Shown here in pieces: positions 32,501-42,181 of a DNA stretch of 64,000 nt (position 1 is the first letter of the stretch; each line of letters opens with the position of its first letter). Both the position numbers and the translations under genes were made by a program. The stretch covers positions 124,001 to 188,000 of the forward strand of contig NZ_JOJL01000028.1 of the NCBI RefSeq assembly GCF_000721705.1, given 5' to 3'. The notes beneath the pieces were generated by a model that saw only the letters and a list, made by a program, of their open reading frames with translations, made no database searches and was not told the DNA's origin. The DNA comes from Actinoplanes subtropicus (GTDB lineage: Bacteria > Actinomycetota > Actinomycetes > Mycobacteriales > Micromonosporaceae).

Positions 32501-32959
32501 ATGGAGAGCCGCCTGAGCATCGCGGGTCAAGCGGTGCAACCCATCCTGGTGATGTTCCCGCTGGGACTGTTCACGATGGCCGTCATCTTCGACGTCGGCC
32601 GGCTCCTCGGTGGCCCGGGGATGCTGGGCGCGCTGGCGTACTGGAACATCGTGGCCGGCCTGGCGAGCGGTTTCCTCGCCATGCTGGCCGGCGCGATCGA
32701 CCTCGCCTTCGTCCGCCGTCCGCTCGCCAAGCGCGTCGGCGTGCTGCGCGTCCTGGTCAACATGGGGGTGCTCGTCCTCTTCGCCGTGATCCTCATGGTC
32801 CGGGTCGGCGCGCAGAACCGCGCCGCCGGCGTCGGCCTGCTGCTGCTCGAACTGCTCGCACTGGCCATCTCGGGTTTCGGCCTGTGGTTCGGCGGCGAGC
32901 TGTCCCGCGGCCGTACCCCCGCGTTCGCCAAGGCCGCGGCGGGAAATCGAGGATATTGA
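32501..32959 (+). CDS. DUF2231 membrane protein
   Basis: 152 residues with four hydrophobic helices (PILVMFPLGLFTMAVIF, LASGFLAMLAGAIDL, LRVLVNMGVLVLF, LLLLELLALAISGFG), the normal layout of DUF2231. The function of the family is unknown, and it is often near heme- or redox-related genes. It is 98 bp ahead of the PfpI gene in the same direction. Confidence 0.85.
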   Translation: MESRLSIAGQAVQPILVMFPLGLFTMAVIFDVGRLLGGPGMLGALAYWNIVAGLASGFLAMLAGAIDLAFVRRPLAKRVGVLRVLVNMGVLVLFAVILMVRVGAQNRAAGVGLLLLELLALAISGFGLWFGGELSRGRTPAFAKAAAGNRGY

Positions 32960-33057
32960 GCCCGCCTCGCCCGCGCCGTCCTTTTGCGTTTGCCTGGTCG
33001 CTGTCCGGGAACGCGACAAGGAACGGCGTAACGCGTGACCCGAGGAGGGACGACACG

Positions 33058-33591
33058 ATGAGCACATCGATCCAAGGCAAGCGGGTGGCTTTCCTGGCGA
33101 CGGACGGCGTGGAAGAGGTCGAGTACACCGAGCCGCGCAAGGCCGTGGAGGGTGCCGGTGCGCGGGTCGAGCTCCTTTCCATCAAGACCGGCGAGATTCA
33201 GGCCGTCAACCACATGGACAAGGGCGGCACCTATCCCGTCGAGAAGCAGGTCGGCGCGGCCGACCCGGCGGACTACGACGCGTTGGTGCTGCCCGGCGGC
33301 GTCGCCAACCCGGACTTCCTGCGCACCGATCCGGACGCCGTGCGCTTCGTCCGCGACTTCGTCGCGACGGGCAAGCCGGTCGCGGCGATCTGCCACGGCC
33401 CGTGGACCCTGGTCGAGGCCGGGGTGGTCGACGGCCGCACGCTGACCAGCTGGCCGAGCCTGCGCACCGACCTCACCAACGCCGGGGCCACCTGGGTCGA
33501 CGAGCAGGTCCACGTCGACGGCCGGCTGATCACCAGCCGCAAGCCGGATGACCTGAGCGCCTTCTGCGACGCCCTGCTCCAGCAGCTCTGA
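33058..33591 (+). CDS. PfpI/DJ-1 family protein (YhbO/YraA-like)
   Basis: 177 residues from ATG 33058 (GAGGAGGGA upstream). DJ-1 fold with the nucleophile elbow AICHGPW (Cys) and the acidic partner in GVEEVEYTEP near the N-terminus. Members act as deglycases/chaperones or stress proteins that handle glyoxal damage; the exact activity is disputed. Convergent with the MFS-Tmk gene. Confidence 0.9.
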   Translation: MSTSIQGKRVAFLATDGVEEVEYTEPRKAVEGAGARVELLSIKTGEIQAVNHMDKGGTYPVEKQVGAADPADYDALVLPGGVANPDFLRTDPDAVRFVRDFVATGKPVAAICHGPWTLVEAGVVDGRTLTSWPSLRTDLTNAGATWVDEQVHVDGRLITSRKPDDLSAFCDALLQQL

Positions 33592-33603
33592 CCCGCTCGC
33601 GCC

Positions 33604-35790
33604 TCATTTGCGGTGCGGCGGGGTCTCGTCCTCGATGCCGAAGAGCTCGGCGATCTCCTCGAGCGGGGATTCGTCGTCCGGCTCCCCGCGGGCCGGCTCG
33701 GGGGCGGGCGGCACGGCGGTCGAGGGCGGCGGGTGGGCCGCGGACAGCAGGCCGGTCATCCGCTCGGCGACCGCCGTGCTGATCTCGTCGGCCGGGCGGG
33801 CCGCGTCCAGCACCAGGTAGCGCTTCGGGTCGGCGGCGGCCAGGTCGAGGAAGGCGTACCGGACCCGCTCGTGGAACTGGCGGGACTCGCTCTCCAGCCG
33901 GTCCTGCCCCTGGCCGCGGGCGTCGACCCGGCCCAGGCCCACGGTGGGGTCGACGTCGAGCAGCACGACCAGGTCGGGCTTGAGGCCGCCGGTCGCCCAG
34001 GAGGACAGCCAGGAGATCTCGGCGACCGGCAGGGTGCGGCCGGCGCCCTGGTAGGCCAGCGACGAGTCGACGTAGCGGTCGCTGATCACCACGGCGCCGC
34101 GGGCGAGGGCGGGCCGGACGACGGTCGCCACGTGGTGGGCGCGGTCCGCGGCGTACAGCAAAGCCTCGGCTCTTGGCGCGGGCGCCTCGGCCTTGTCGAG
34201 CACCAGCCGACGGATGCGCGCGCCGACGTCCGTGGCGCCCGGCTCGCGGGTGACCACCACGTCCCGCCCGTCGCCACGCAGCGCCGCGGCCAGCCGCTCG
34301 ACCTGGGTGGACTTGCCGGCGCCCTCGCCGCCCTCGAAGACCACGAAGACGCCGTGCCGGACGAACTCCTCGGCCGACGCGAGCGGACGGCCGCGCACCG
34401 AGCCCCAGAGGTCGGCGAGCACCGGCACGCCACGCTTGTCGTCCATCTGCCGGAACGCGCTGATCCCGACCCAGATGCCGATCGCGCCGGCGACCAGCAG
34501 CAGCACCCGGGTGCTGGAGATGTCGAAGTGGAAGGCGCCCAGGCTGATCCGGCGGGAGCTGCCCAGGCCGACCAGGAAGCCGGCGAGCGTGATGGCCAGC
34601 AGCAGCACCATCCGGACGCCGATCTGCACCACCGCGAAGACCCGGCCGCGGACGGCGTCGTCGACCTCGCCGTACAGCAAGGTCGTGCCGGCCAGGAACG
34701 CCATGCCGGCGCCGGCGCCGACCAGCAGCGCGCCGACCAGGGCCATGGACAGGTGGAACGCGACGCCGAGGAACATCACCGAGCCGCTGGCCAGCACGAT
34801 GCTCATGCCGAACCAGCGGCGCCGGGAGAGATCCCGGATGATCATCGGGCCGAGGCCGATGCCGAGCGCGAGGCCCATGAAGATGACGCCGAACAGCAAG
34901 TAGAAGGCGGCCTCGCCGGCGCCCAGCGAGGTGGCGAACATCTTCGCCGCGCCGATCACCACGCCGCCGGCCGCGAACGCGCCGAAGATGCCGAGCACCA
35001 GGCCGCGTACGAGCGGGGTGTTGCCGATGTACTTCCAGCCGTCCACGAACTGCCGGAACATGCTCTGCTGGGCCTCGCGCTGACGTTCCGCGCTCTTGCC
35101 GCCGATCTCCGTGATCCCGAAGAAGACGGTGAGCGCGGTGGCCAGCCGGGAGAACGCATTCAGGTAGAGCGCCAGCTGCACGGGCTGGGCCCAGTGCGGC
35201 AGGGTGGCGCCGGAATGCTGGATGCCGGCGGTGAGCGCGGAGAGCACGAGGGCGGCCAGGATCGGCGTGATGCCGTACGTGGTGACCAGGGTGAGCTGGT
35301 TGCTGATCTCGATCCGCGACTTCGGGATCAGGTTGGGGACCGCGGCCTCCTTGGCCGGGATCCAGATCAGCGTGATCGTCTCGCCGACGAACGTGGCGAT
35401 CGCGGCCCAGGCGACGACCTCGGTCGGCGAGGCGCCCAGCAGGGGCACGACCGGGATCGAGCCGTAGAAGACGAACCGGATCAGGTCGGTGATGACCATC
35501 GTGTAGCGGCGATCGAACCGGTCGGCGAAGACACCGGCGATCGGGCCCAGGAGCAGAGCCGGGAGCAGGCGTACGGCGATCGTGCCGCCGAACGCCGCGC
35601 CCTGCCCGGCGCTGCTGTGGAACTGCGACGCCGCGAAGATCCCGGTGGCGAGCAGGCCGATCCAGTCGCCGAACGAGGCGAGGCTGAGCACCAGCCACAG
35701 CCGCCGGAACGGCCGGATACGCAGGACGGAACGCAGGGCTGCGAACCCCGACAAGTCGACCGGTCCGGTTTCTCGCGTTTCGGTGTCGAT
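33604..35790 (-). CDS. tmk: Bifunctional MFS-like transporter / dTMP kinase
   Basis: About 728 residues. The first 440 form 10-12 transmembrane segments of MFS type (GPIAGVFADRFDRR loop). The next 210 are a complete thymidylate kinase: GGEGAGKST P-loop, REPGATDVG, and DRYVDSSLAYQG with the DR(Y/H) motif. It phosphorylates dTMP to dTDP for DNA synthesis. An acidic tail ends the protein. The fusion is known in actinomycetes near topA and holB. Start is unclear: a good GGGAGG stands 7 bases before an ATC codon at 35790, while a GTG at 35859 and a TTG at 35754 are alternatives. Confidence 0.88.
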   Translation of the reverse strand: MDTETRETGPVDLSGFAALRSVLRIRPFRRLWLVLSLASFGDWIGLLATGIFAASQFHSSAGQGAAFGGTIAVRLLPALLLGPIAGVFADRFDRRYTMVITDLIRFVFYGSIPVVPLLGASPTEVVAWAAIATFVGETITLIWIPAKEAAVPNLIPKSRIEISNQLTLVTTYGITPILAALVLSALTAGIQHSGATLPHWAQPVQLALYLNAFSRLATALTVFFGITEIGGKSAERQREAQQSMFRQFVDGWKYIGNTPLVRGLVLGIFGAFAAGGVVIGAAKMFATSLGAGEAAFYLLFGVIFMGLALGIGLGPMIIRDLSRRRWFGMSIVLASGSVMFLGVAFHLSMALVGALLVGAGAGMAFLAGTTLLYGEVDDAVRGRVFAVVQIGVRMVLLLAITLAGFLVGLGSSRRISLGAFHFDISSTRVLLLVAGAIGIWVGISAFRQMDDKRGVPVLADLWGSVRGRPLASAEEFVRHGVFVVFEGGEGAGKSTQVERLAAALRGDGRDVVVTREPGATDVGARIRRLVLDKAEAPAPRAEALLYAADRAHHVATVVRPALARGAVVISDRYVDSSLAYQGAGRTLPVAEISWLSSWATGGLKPDLVVLLDVDPTVGLGRVDARGQGQDRLESESRQFHERVRYAFLDLAAADPKRYLVLDAARPADEISTAVAERMTGLLSAAHPPPSTAVPPAPEPARGEPDDESPLEEIAELFGIEDETPPHRK

Positions 35791-35908
35791 GGCCGTACCT
35801 CCCGTGATTCCCCGCCGCGTGCACTCTAACCGGCGCCTCCGACAAGCCTGGTTTCGCACGTTCGGGTAAGCAAAAAGTGAAGCTCTTTCGCATTGCTGGT
35901 CCGGGCGT

Positions 35909-35914
35909 TACCGT
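35909..35914 (+). promoter_or_regulatory. -10-like element of the PLP aldolase gene
   Basis: TACCGT ends 6 bases before the GTG at 35921 and no ribosome-binding site is visible, suggesting a leaderless transcript. Confidence 0.35.
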
Positions 35915-35920
35915 GCTGGC

Positions 35921-37141
35921 GTGATTGCCGACCGCAACTCCCTGCAGAGGCGCCTCGACGCGGCGACCGCCCGGCTCGAGACGCCGATCGCGGCGGTCGA
36001 CCTGACTGCCTTCGACGACAACGCGGCCCAGATCGCGGCCCGGGCGGGCGGCAAGCCGGTACGGGTCGCCAGCAAGTCGGTACGCTGCCGCACCCTGATC
36101 GAGCGGGTGCTGGCCAAGCCCGGCTGGCACGGCGTGATGGCGTACACCCTGCGCGAGGCGGTCTGGCTGGTCCGCCAGGGGGTGACCGACGACGTCCTGG
36201 TCGCGTACCCGACCGTGGACCGCACGGCGATCGCCGAGCTGACCGCCGACCCGGCGCTGGCCTCGGCGATCACCATCATGGTCGACCACCCGACCCACCT
36301 GGACGTCGTCGACCGGGTCACCCCGCCGGGCGGCCGCCCCGACGTGCGGATCTGCATCGAGCTCGACTCGTCCTGGAAGCCCGGGCCGCTGCACGTGGGC
36401 GTACGCCGCTCCCCCGTGCACTCGGCCGCCCAGGCCGCCGCGCTCGCCCGCCGGCTGGTCGCCCGCCCCGGCTTCAAGCTGGTCGGGATGATGTCGTACG
36501 AGGCGCAGATCGCCGGCGTCGGCGACGCGCCGCCCCGCCAGCCCCTGCGCGGCCAGGCCATCCGGCTCATGCAGTCCCGGTCGTACGCCGAGCTCGTCCG
36601 GCGCCGCGGCGAGGCGGTCGCCGCCGTCCGGGCCGTGCTGGTCGCCGAGACCGCGAAGGACCTCGAGTTCGTGAACGGCGGCGGCACCGGCAGCGTGGCC
36701 GCCACCAGCGCCGACCCGGTGGTCACCGAGGTCACCGCCGGTTCGGGCCTGTACGGTCCGGCCCTGTTCGACGCGTACCGGAACTGGCGGCCCACCCCGG
36801 CCGCCTTCTTCGCGCTCTCGGTCGTGCGGCGCCCCGCGCCGGACATCGCCACCGTGCTCGGCGGCGGCTGGATCGCCTCCGGCCCGGCCGACCGCACCCG
36901 CCTGCCGCAGCCCTACCTACCGGAGGGACTGCGGTTCAAGCCCGACGAGGGCGCCGGCGAGGTGCAGACGCCGCTGCTCGGTGACGCGGCCGCCACGCTC
37001 CGCCCGGGCGACCGGGTATGGTTCCGTCACGCGAAGGCCGGCGAACTGTGTGAGCACGTCAACGAGCTGCAGCTGATCGACGGTGAGACAGCGGCGCCGG
37101 CCCCGACGTACCGCGGAGAGGGCCATGCGTTCTTGGGGTGA
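35921..37141 (+). CDS. PLP-dependent amino acid deaminase/aldolase (D-threonine aldolase-like)
   Basis: 406 residues, GTG start. Fold-type III (alanine-racemase-like) barrel: VASKSVRCRTLIER carries the PLP lysine, then MAYTLREAVWLV, MMSYEAQIAG, and the phosphate-binding NGGGTGS. The C-terminal segment WFRHAKAGELCEHVNEL is the D-threonine aldolase/D-serine dehydratase metal site (His and Cys). It probably acts on a D-amino acid. Stop is 4 bp from the convergent TetR stop. Confidence 0.85.
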   Translation: MIADRNSLQRRLDAATARLETPIAAVDLTAFDDNAAQIAARAGGKPVRVASKSVRCRTLIERVLAKPGWHGVMAYTLREAVWLVRQGVTDDVLVAYPTVDRTAIAELTADPALASAITIMVDHPTHLDVVDRVTPPGGRPDVRICIELDSSWKPGPLHVGVRRSPVHSAAQAAALARRLVARPGFKLVGMMSYEAQIAGVGDAPPRQPLRGQAIRLMQSRSYAELVRRRGEAVAAVRAVLVAETAKDLEFVNGGGTGSVAATSADPVVTEVTAGSGLYGPALFDAYRNWRPTPAAFFALSVVRRPAPDIATVLGGGWIASGPADRTRLPQPYLPEGLRFKPDEGAGEVQTPLLGDAAATLRPGDRVWFRHAKAGELCEHVNELQLIDGETAAPAPTYRGEGHAFLG

Positions 37142-37145
37142 CCGC

Positions 37146-37775
37146 TCAATCCGTCACGTGACGGTGAAGGTACTCCCGGATCAGCGCTTTTGCCTCAGTG
37201 AGCACCGCCTCGTCGCCGTTGGTGTCGCGCCGGAACGCCAGCTTGATCAGGGCGTCCGCCGCCTCCACCGAGATCTGCAGGGCGAAGCGCAGCCGGGCCC
37301 GGTCGATCAGCTGGAACTGCTCGATCAGCAGCTCGGCCAGCCGGTCGGCGATCACCGCGTTGTTGTCCCGCTCGATGTCGAGCAGGTGCACGTCGACCAC
37401 GTCGCCGAAGTGCAGCGTGCGGAAGCCGGCGACGCTGCGGTGCATCTGGATGTAGACGTCGATGGCCGCGTCGACCCCGTCCCACCAGTGGGCGAAGGTC
37501 TCGCTGCCGAAGCGGGCGGACAGGCCCTGCAGGTACGCATCCATGTTGCGCATGGCCAGCGCCTGCACGATCGCTCGCTTGTCGGGGAAGAACTGGTAGA
37601 CCGAGCCGATGGCGACCTCGGCTCGTTCGGCGAGCAGCGTCGTGGTCAGGCCCTCGTAGCCCACCTCATCGACGAGCTCCGCGCAGGCGTCGAGCATGCG
37701 CTGGACCCGGGCAACGCTTCTGCCCTGCACCGGGACGCGCCGCAGCGGCCCGGTGGTGACGGTTGGTGTCGACAC
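37146..37775 (-). CDS. TetR family transcriptional regulator
   Basis: 209 residues from GTG 37775, preceded by GAGAGGGAG. The helix-turn-helix is VGYEGLTTTLLAERAEVAIGSVYQFFPDK in parts (TetR_N), the rest an all-helical ligand domain. It is divergent from the FAD oxidase gene, which it may control. A 14-bp perfect palindrome CCGTCACGTGACGG (37151-37164) lies in its last codons. Confidence 0.88.
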   Translation of the reverse strand: MSTPTVTTGPLRRVPVQGRSVARVQRMLDACAELVDEVGYEGLTTTLLAERAEVAIGSVYQFFPDKRAIVQALAMRNMDAYLQGLSARFGSETFAHWWDGVDAAIDVYIQMHRSVAGFRTLHFGDVVDVHLLDIERDNNAVIADRLAELLIEQFQLIDRARLRFALQISVEAADALIKLAFRRDTNGDEAVLTEAKALIREYLHRHVTD

Positions 37776-37912
37776 GCGTCGCCACTCCCTCTCAGCAGTG
37801 ATAATCGGAACGTTACTCGGATCAACGAGCGAGACGCATCGACGGGACGCGGAGGACACTCCACACGTCCAGTTTTGTGCGACTGTCCGCTCGTATGGAG
37901 GACAAAGCCATA

Positions 37913-39214
37913 ATGACGACGCCCGTGAGCGCCCGCCGGTGGACCAACTGGGGCGGCAACCAGCAGGCCAACGCGACCGAGATACTGACCCCTGGCACTG
38001 TCGACGAGGTTGCGGCCCAGGTCAAGGAAGCGTCCGGTTCCGGACGCCGCATCAAGGCGGTGGGCAGCGGCCACTCGTTCACCGCGATCGCGGTGGCGAA
38101 CGACCAGCGGCTGTTCCTGCACCGGCTGGCCGGCCTCGTGTCGATCGACGGGCCGCTGGTGACCGTGCAGGCCGGCATGCCGCTGCACGCGCTGAACGCC
38201 CTGCTCGCCGAGCGTGGGCTGGCCATGCCGACCCTCGGCGACATCGACCAGCAGACGGTGGCCGGGGCGATCTCCACCGGTACGCACGGCACCGGTGTGG
38301 GGCACTCCACGCTCGCGTCGTGCGTCGAGGCGGTCAAGGTGGTGACGGGATCGGGCGAGGTGCTGGAGGTCGGCAAGGACGATCCGATCTTCCCGGCCGT
38401 ACGGCTCGGGCTGGGCGCGCTGGGCGTCCTGGTCGAGGTGACGCTGCGCTGCGTGGAGGCGTTCACCCTGCTGGCGGACGAGCGGCCGATGCCACTGGCG
38501 GAGGTGCTGGCCGGGCTGGACGAGTGGATCCCGGCGAACGACCACCTCGAGTTCTTCTGGTACCCGTACACCGACCGGGCCCAGCTGAAGATCAACAACC
38601 GGGTGCCGGCGCACGACCGGCCGCTGTCGAAGTTCCGCGGCTGGATGGACGACGAGTTCCTCTCCAACACGGTCTTCGGGGCGGTCATGCGGGTCGGCCG
38701 GGCGGCGCCCGGCACGGTACCGACGATCAGCGCCGTCTCGGCCCGGGCGCTGACCGCGCGGACCTACACCGAGCGGTCCGACCGGGTCTTCTGCACGCCG
38801 CGGCGGGTGCGGTTCACCGAGATGGAGTACGAGATCCCGCGCGGGGCGCTGCCCGAGGTCATCGCGGCGCTGCCACGGATCATCGACGGGCTGCCGTTCA
38901 AGGTGCAGTTCCCGGTCGAGGTGCGGTTCACCGGGCCGGACGACATCTGGCTGTCGCACGGGTACGGGCGGGAGTCCGCGTACGTGGCCGTGCACCAGTT
39001 CACCGGCGTCGAGTACGAGCCGTACTTCCGGGCGGTGGAGGCGCTCTGCCGGCCGCTCGGCGGCCGCCCGCACTGGGGCAAGCTGCACTACCGCTCGGCC
39101 GCGGACCTGCGCCCGGCCTACCCGAAGTTCGACGACTTCGTGGCCGTACGCGACCGCCTCGACCCGGCCCGGGTCTTCACCAACGACTACCTGGACCGGG
39201 TGCTCGGCGCCTGA
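37913..39214 (+). CDS. FAD-linked sugar/lactone or alditol oxidase (ALO/AldO family)
   Basis: 433 residues from ATG 37913; GGAGG about 12 bases upstream; an ATG at 37895 is also in frame. VAO-type FAD domain: GSGHSFTAIA carries the histidine that binds FAD covalently in this family, with GAISTGTHGTG. D-arabinono-lactone oxidase C-terminal domain with HWGK. Oxidises a sugar lactone or polyol, making H2O2. Its stop codon directly abuts the topA stop. Confidence 0.9.
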   Translation: MTTPVSARRWTNWGGNQQANATEILTPGTVDEVAAQVKEASGSGRRIKAVGSGHSFTAIAVANDQRLFLHRLAGLVSIDGPLVTVQAGMPLHALNALLAERGLAMPTLGDIDQQTVAGAISTGTHGTGVGHSTLASCVEAVKVVTGSGEVLEVGKDDPIFPAVRLGLGALGVLVEVTLRCVEAFTLLADERPMPLAEVLAGLDEWIPANDHLEFFWYPYTDRAQLKINNRVPAHDRPLSKFRGWMDDEFLSNTVFGAVMRVGRAAPGTVPTISAVSARALTARTYTERSDRVFCTPRRVRFTEMEYEIPRGALPEVIAALPRIIDGLPFKVQFPVEVRFTGPDDIWLSHGYGRESAYVAVHQFTGVEYEPYFRAVEALCRPLGGRPHWGKLHYRSAADLRPAYPKFDDFVAVRDRLDPARVFTNDYLDRVLGA

Positions 39215-41986
39215 TCACTCCGCGGAGGCCGCCGCCTTCTTGGGGGCGGCCTTCTTGGCGGCCGTCTTCTTGGCGGGCGTGGCCTTCTTCGCGGCTGCCT
39301 TCTTGGCGGGCGCCTTCTCGTCGGCGGCCTTCTTGGCCGGCGCCTTCTTGGCGGCCTTCTGCGGCGCCGGGCCCTTCGCCCGCTTCTCGGCCAGCATCTC
39401 GGAGGCCTGCTCGACGGTGAGCTCCTCCGGCGTCTGGCCCCGGCGCAGCGACGCGTTGTACTCGCCGTCGGTCACGTACGGCCCGAACCGGCCCTCCTTG
39501 ATCACCATCGGCTTCTCGGTGATCGGGTCGGGGCCCATCTCGCGCAGCGGCGGCTTGGCCTCCCGGCGCTGCCGGGTCTTCGGCTGGGCCAGCAGGGCGA
39601 GCGCCTCGTCCAGCGTGACGGTGAAGAGCCGGTCCTCGTTCTCCAGCGAGCGGAAGTCGTCGCCGCGCTTCACGTACGGCCCGTACCGGCCGTTGGCGGC
39701 GAGAACCTCGGCGCCGTTGTCGTCCTTGCCCAGGGCGCGCGGCAGGCTCAGCAGCCGCAGCGCCTGGTCGAGGGTCAGCGTCTCCGGCGACTGGCTGCGG
39801 AACAGCGAGGACTTGCGCTCGCCGGCCTGCACGTACGGGCCGAAGCGCCCGGATTTCAGCTGCACCGACTCGCCGGTGGCCGGGTCGTCGCCGAGCGAGC
39901 GCTCGCCGCCCCCGCCCAGGAACAGCTCGTTGACCTTCTCCGGGGTCAGCTCGTCGGGCGCCACGCCCTCGGGGATCGACACCCGGTCGTCCGGCGACTC
40001 CTCGGTCGCGCCGGGCAGCTGACGCTGCAGGTACGGCCCGTACCGGCCGACCCGGACCACCACGTTGCGGCCGGCCTCGTCGCTGAACAGCGGGATCGAG
40101 TTGACCGAGCGCGCGTCGATGGCGCTCAGGTTTTCGGTCACCATCTTCTTCAGCCCGCCGGCCGCGGCGATCGTGTCTTCCGCCCCGGCCGTCTGGCTGC
40201 CGAAGTAGAAGGAGGTCAGGAAGTCCAGCGCGGCGTGGTCGCCGCCGGCGATGTCGTCGAGCTGGGTCTCCATGGCCGCGGTGAAGTTGTAGTCGACCAG
40301 CCGGGGGTAGTGCCCCTCGAGCAGGCCGATCACCGCGAACGCCAGGAACGACGGGATCAGGGCCTGGCCGCGCTTCTCGACGTAGCCCCGGTCCTGGATC
40401 GTCCGCATGATCGACTCGTACGTCGACGGGCGGCCGATGCCCAGCTCCTCCAGCGCCTTGACCAGCGACGCCTCGGTGTAGCGGGCCGGCGGGGTGGTGT
40501 GGTGCCCGGCCGCGGCCAGCTCCTCGGCGGTCAGCGGCTGGTCCTTCACCAGCGTCGGCAGGCGGCGCTCGGCGTCCTCGGCCTCGGCGTTCTCGTCGTC
40601 GGATGACTCGACGTAGGCGCGCAGGAAGCCCGGGTCGGTGATCGTCTTGCCGGAGGCGGCGAAGTCGACCTCCTCACCGGTGGTGGAGATCGCCCGGATC
40701 CGCACGCTCACCGAGTTGCCGACGGCGTCGGTCATCTGCGACGCGATCGTCCGGCGCCAGATCAGCTCGTACAGCTTGAACTCGTCGGCGGACAGCTCGT
40801 TGGCCACCTCGCCCGGGGTCCGGAAGTTGTCGCCGGCCGGGCGGATCGCCTCGTGCGCCTCCTGCGCGTTCTTCACCTTGCCGGTGTAGCGGCGCGGCTG
40901 CGGCGGCACGTTGTTGGCCCCGTAGAGCTCGCCGATCTGCCGGCGGGCCGCAGTGAGCGCGGTCTCGGAGAGGTTCACCGAGTCGGTACGCATATACGTG
41001 ATGTAGCCGTTCTCGTACAGCCGCTGCGCGGTGCGCATCGTCTGCGAGGCGGAGAACCGCAGCTTGCGGGCCGCTTCCTGCTGCAGCGTCGAGGTGATGA
41101 ACGGCGCGTACGGGCGGCGGCGGTACGGCTTCTCCTCGACCCGGGTGACCGTGAACGGCCGGTCCTCCAGGCGGGCGGCCAGGCCGCGGGCGCCGGACTC
41201 GTCCAGGTGCACCACGCCGGCGCCGGGCCGGACCTGGCCGGTGGTGGGCTCGAAGTCCTTGCCGGTGGCAATGCGGTCGCCGTCGAGAGCGATCAAGGTC
41301 GCCTGGAAGTTCCTAGGACCTTCGATCTTTCCCTGTACGGCGAGGGTGGCCAGGATGTCCCAGTACTCGGCGGTGCGGAAGGCCATCCGCTGCCGCTCCC
41401 GCTCGACCACGATGCGCGTCGCGACCGACTGGACCCGCCCGGCGGAGAGGCGGGGCATCACCTTCTTCCACAGGACCGGGCTGACCTCGTAGCCGTACAG
41501 GCGGTCGAGGATCCGGCGGGCCTCCTGCGCGTCGACCAGGTCGCGGTCGATGTCGCGCGGGTTGGCCACGGCGGCCTGGATGGCCGGCTTGGTGATCTCG
41601 TGGAAGACCATCCGCTTGACCGGGACCTTGGGCTTGATCGTCTCGACCAGGTGCCAGGCGATCGCCTCGCCCTCGCGGTCCTCATCGGTGGCGAGGAAGA
41701 TCTCGTCCACCTCTTTCGCCAGCTTCTGCAGCTTGGCTATCTGCTGCTTGCGGTCCTGCGAGACGACGTAGAGCGCATGGAAGCCGTTGTCCACGTCGAC
41801 GCCCAGCCGCGCCCACGACTCGCCCTTGTACTTGGCGGGCACGTCGGCGGCATTTCGCGGCAGGTCGCGGACATGGCCGAACGAGGCCTCGACAAAATAG
41901 TCGGGGCCCAGGTAACCGGCGATCGTCTTGGCCTTCGACGGGGACTCGACGATGACCAGACGGGTCGTCCTGGTGTTACTCGGCAC
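39215..41986 (-). CDS. topA: DNA topoisomerase I
   Basis: 923 residues from GTG 41986 (GGGAG four bases before). Toprim domain: LVIVESPSKAKTI and DEDREGEAIAWH; catalytic tyrosine in GYITYMRTDS; LSAGRVQSVA. Instead of zinc fingers there are four repeats of the actinobacterial FGPYV/RYGPY module (about residues 640-870) and a long Lys/Ala tail (KKAAAKK-type), which helps DNA binding and strand passage. Relaxes negative supercoils. Essential. The Lys-rich tail resembles that of Ku in this window. Confidence 0.96.
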   Translation of the reverse strand: MPSNTRTTRLVIVESPSKAKTIAGYLGPDYFVEASFGHVRDLPRNAADVPAKYKGESWARLGVDVDNGFHALYVVSQDRKQQIAKLQKLAKEVDEIFLATDEDREGEAIAWHLVETIKPKVPVKRMVFHEITKPAIQAAVANPRDIDRDLVDAQEARRILDRLYGYEVSPVLWKKVMPRLSAGRVQSVATRIVVERERQRMAFRTAEYWDILATLAVQGKIEGPRNFQATLIALDGDRIATGKDFEPTTGQVRPGAGVVHLDESGARGLAARLEDRPFTVTRVEEKPYRRRPYAPFITSTLQQEAARKLRFSASQTMRTAQRLYENGYITYMRTDSVNLSETALTAARRQIGELYGANNVPPQPRRYTGKVKNAQEAHEAIRPAGDNFRTPGEVANELSADEFKLYELIWRRTIASQMTDAVGNSVSVRIRAISTTGEEVDFAASGKTITDPGFLRAYVESSDDENAEAEDAERRLPTLVKDQPLTAEELAAAGHHTTPPARYTEASLVKALEELGIGRPSTYESIMRTIQDRGYVEKRGQALIPSFLAFAVIGLLEGHYPRLVDYNFTAAMETQLDDIAGGDHAALDFLTSFYFGSQTAGAEDTIAAAGGLKKMVTENLSAIDARSVNSIPLFSDEAGRNVVVRVGRYGPYLQRQLPGATEESPDDRVSIPEGVAPDELTPEKVNELFLGGGGERSLGDDPATGESVQLKSGRFGPYVQAGERKSSLFRSQSPETLTLDQALRLLSLPRALGKDDNGAEVLAANGRYGPYVKRGDDFRSLENEDRLFTVTLDEALALLAQPKTRQRREAKPPLREMGPDPITEKPMVIKEGRFGPYVTDGEYNASLRRGQTPEELTVEQASEMLAEKRAKGPAPQKAAKKAPAKKAADEKAPAKKAAAKKATPAKKTAAKKAAPKKAAASAE

Positions 41987-42181
41987 GGCACTCCCAAACT
42001 TCGCACTCAGCGTTCCGCCATCTCCACCGGCGGCGCACAGACTTTCAACGTAACGCGCCGGAGGAACACGCATTCCCGGGGAACCCCGGAGTCGGATGGT
42101 AACGGTCCGGCCACCGCACGCGTCCGACGGCGACACCGTACACCGCGAAAGGTGAGTCGTGTCGCACACAATCCAGGAAGA

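Noticed and set aside
33613..35829. A 738-codon open frame on the plus strand opposite the MFS-Tmk gene
   Set aside because: Long antisense frames are expected in very high-GC DNA; composition is Gly/Arg/Asp/His-rich with no domain, while the minus strand encodes a clear fusion protein.
37151..37164. Palindrome CCGTCACGTGACGG as an operator
   Set aside because: It is a perfect 14-mer but lies in the last codons of tetR, far from any start, so a regulatory role is not supported.
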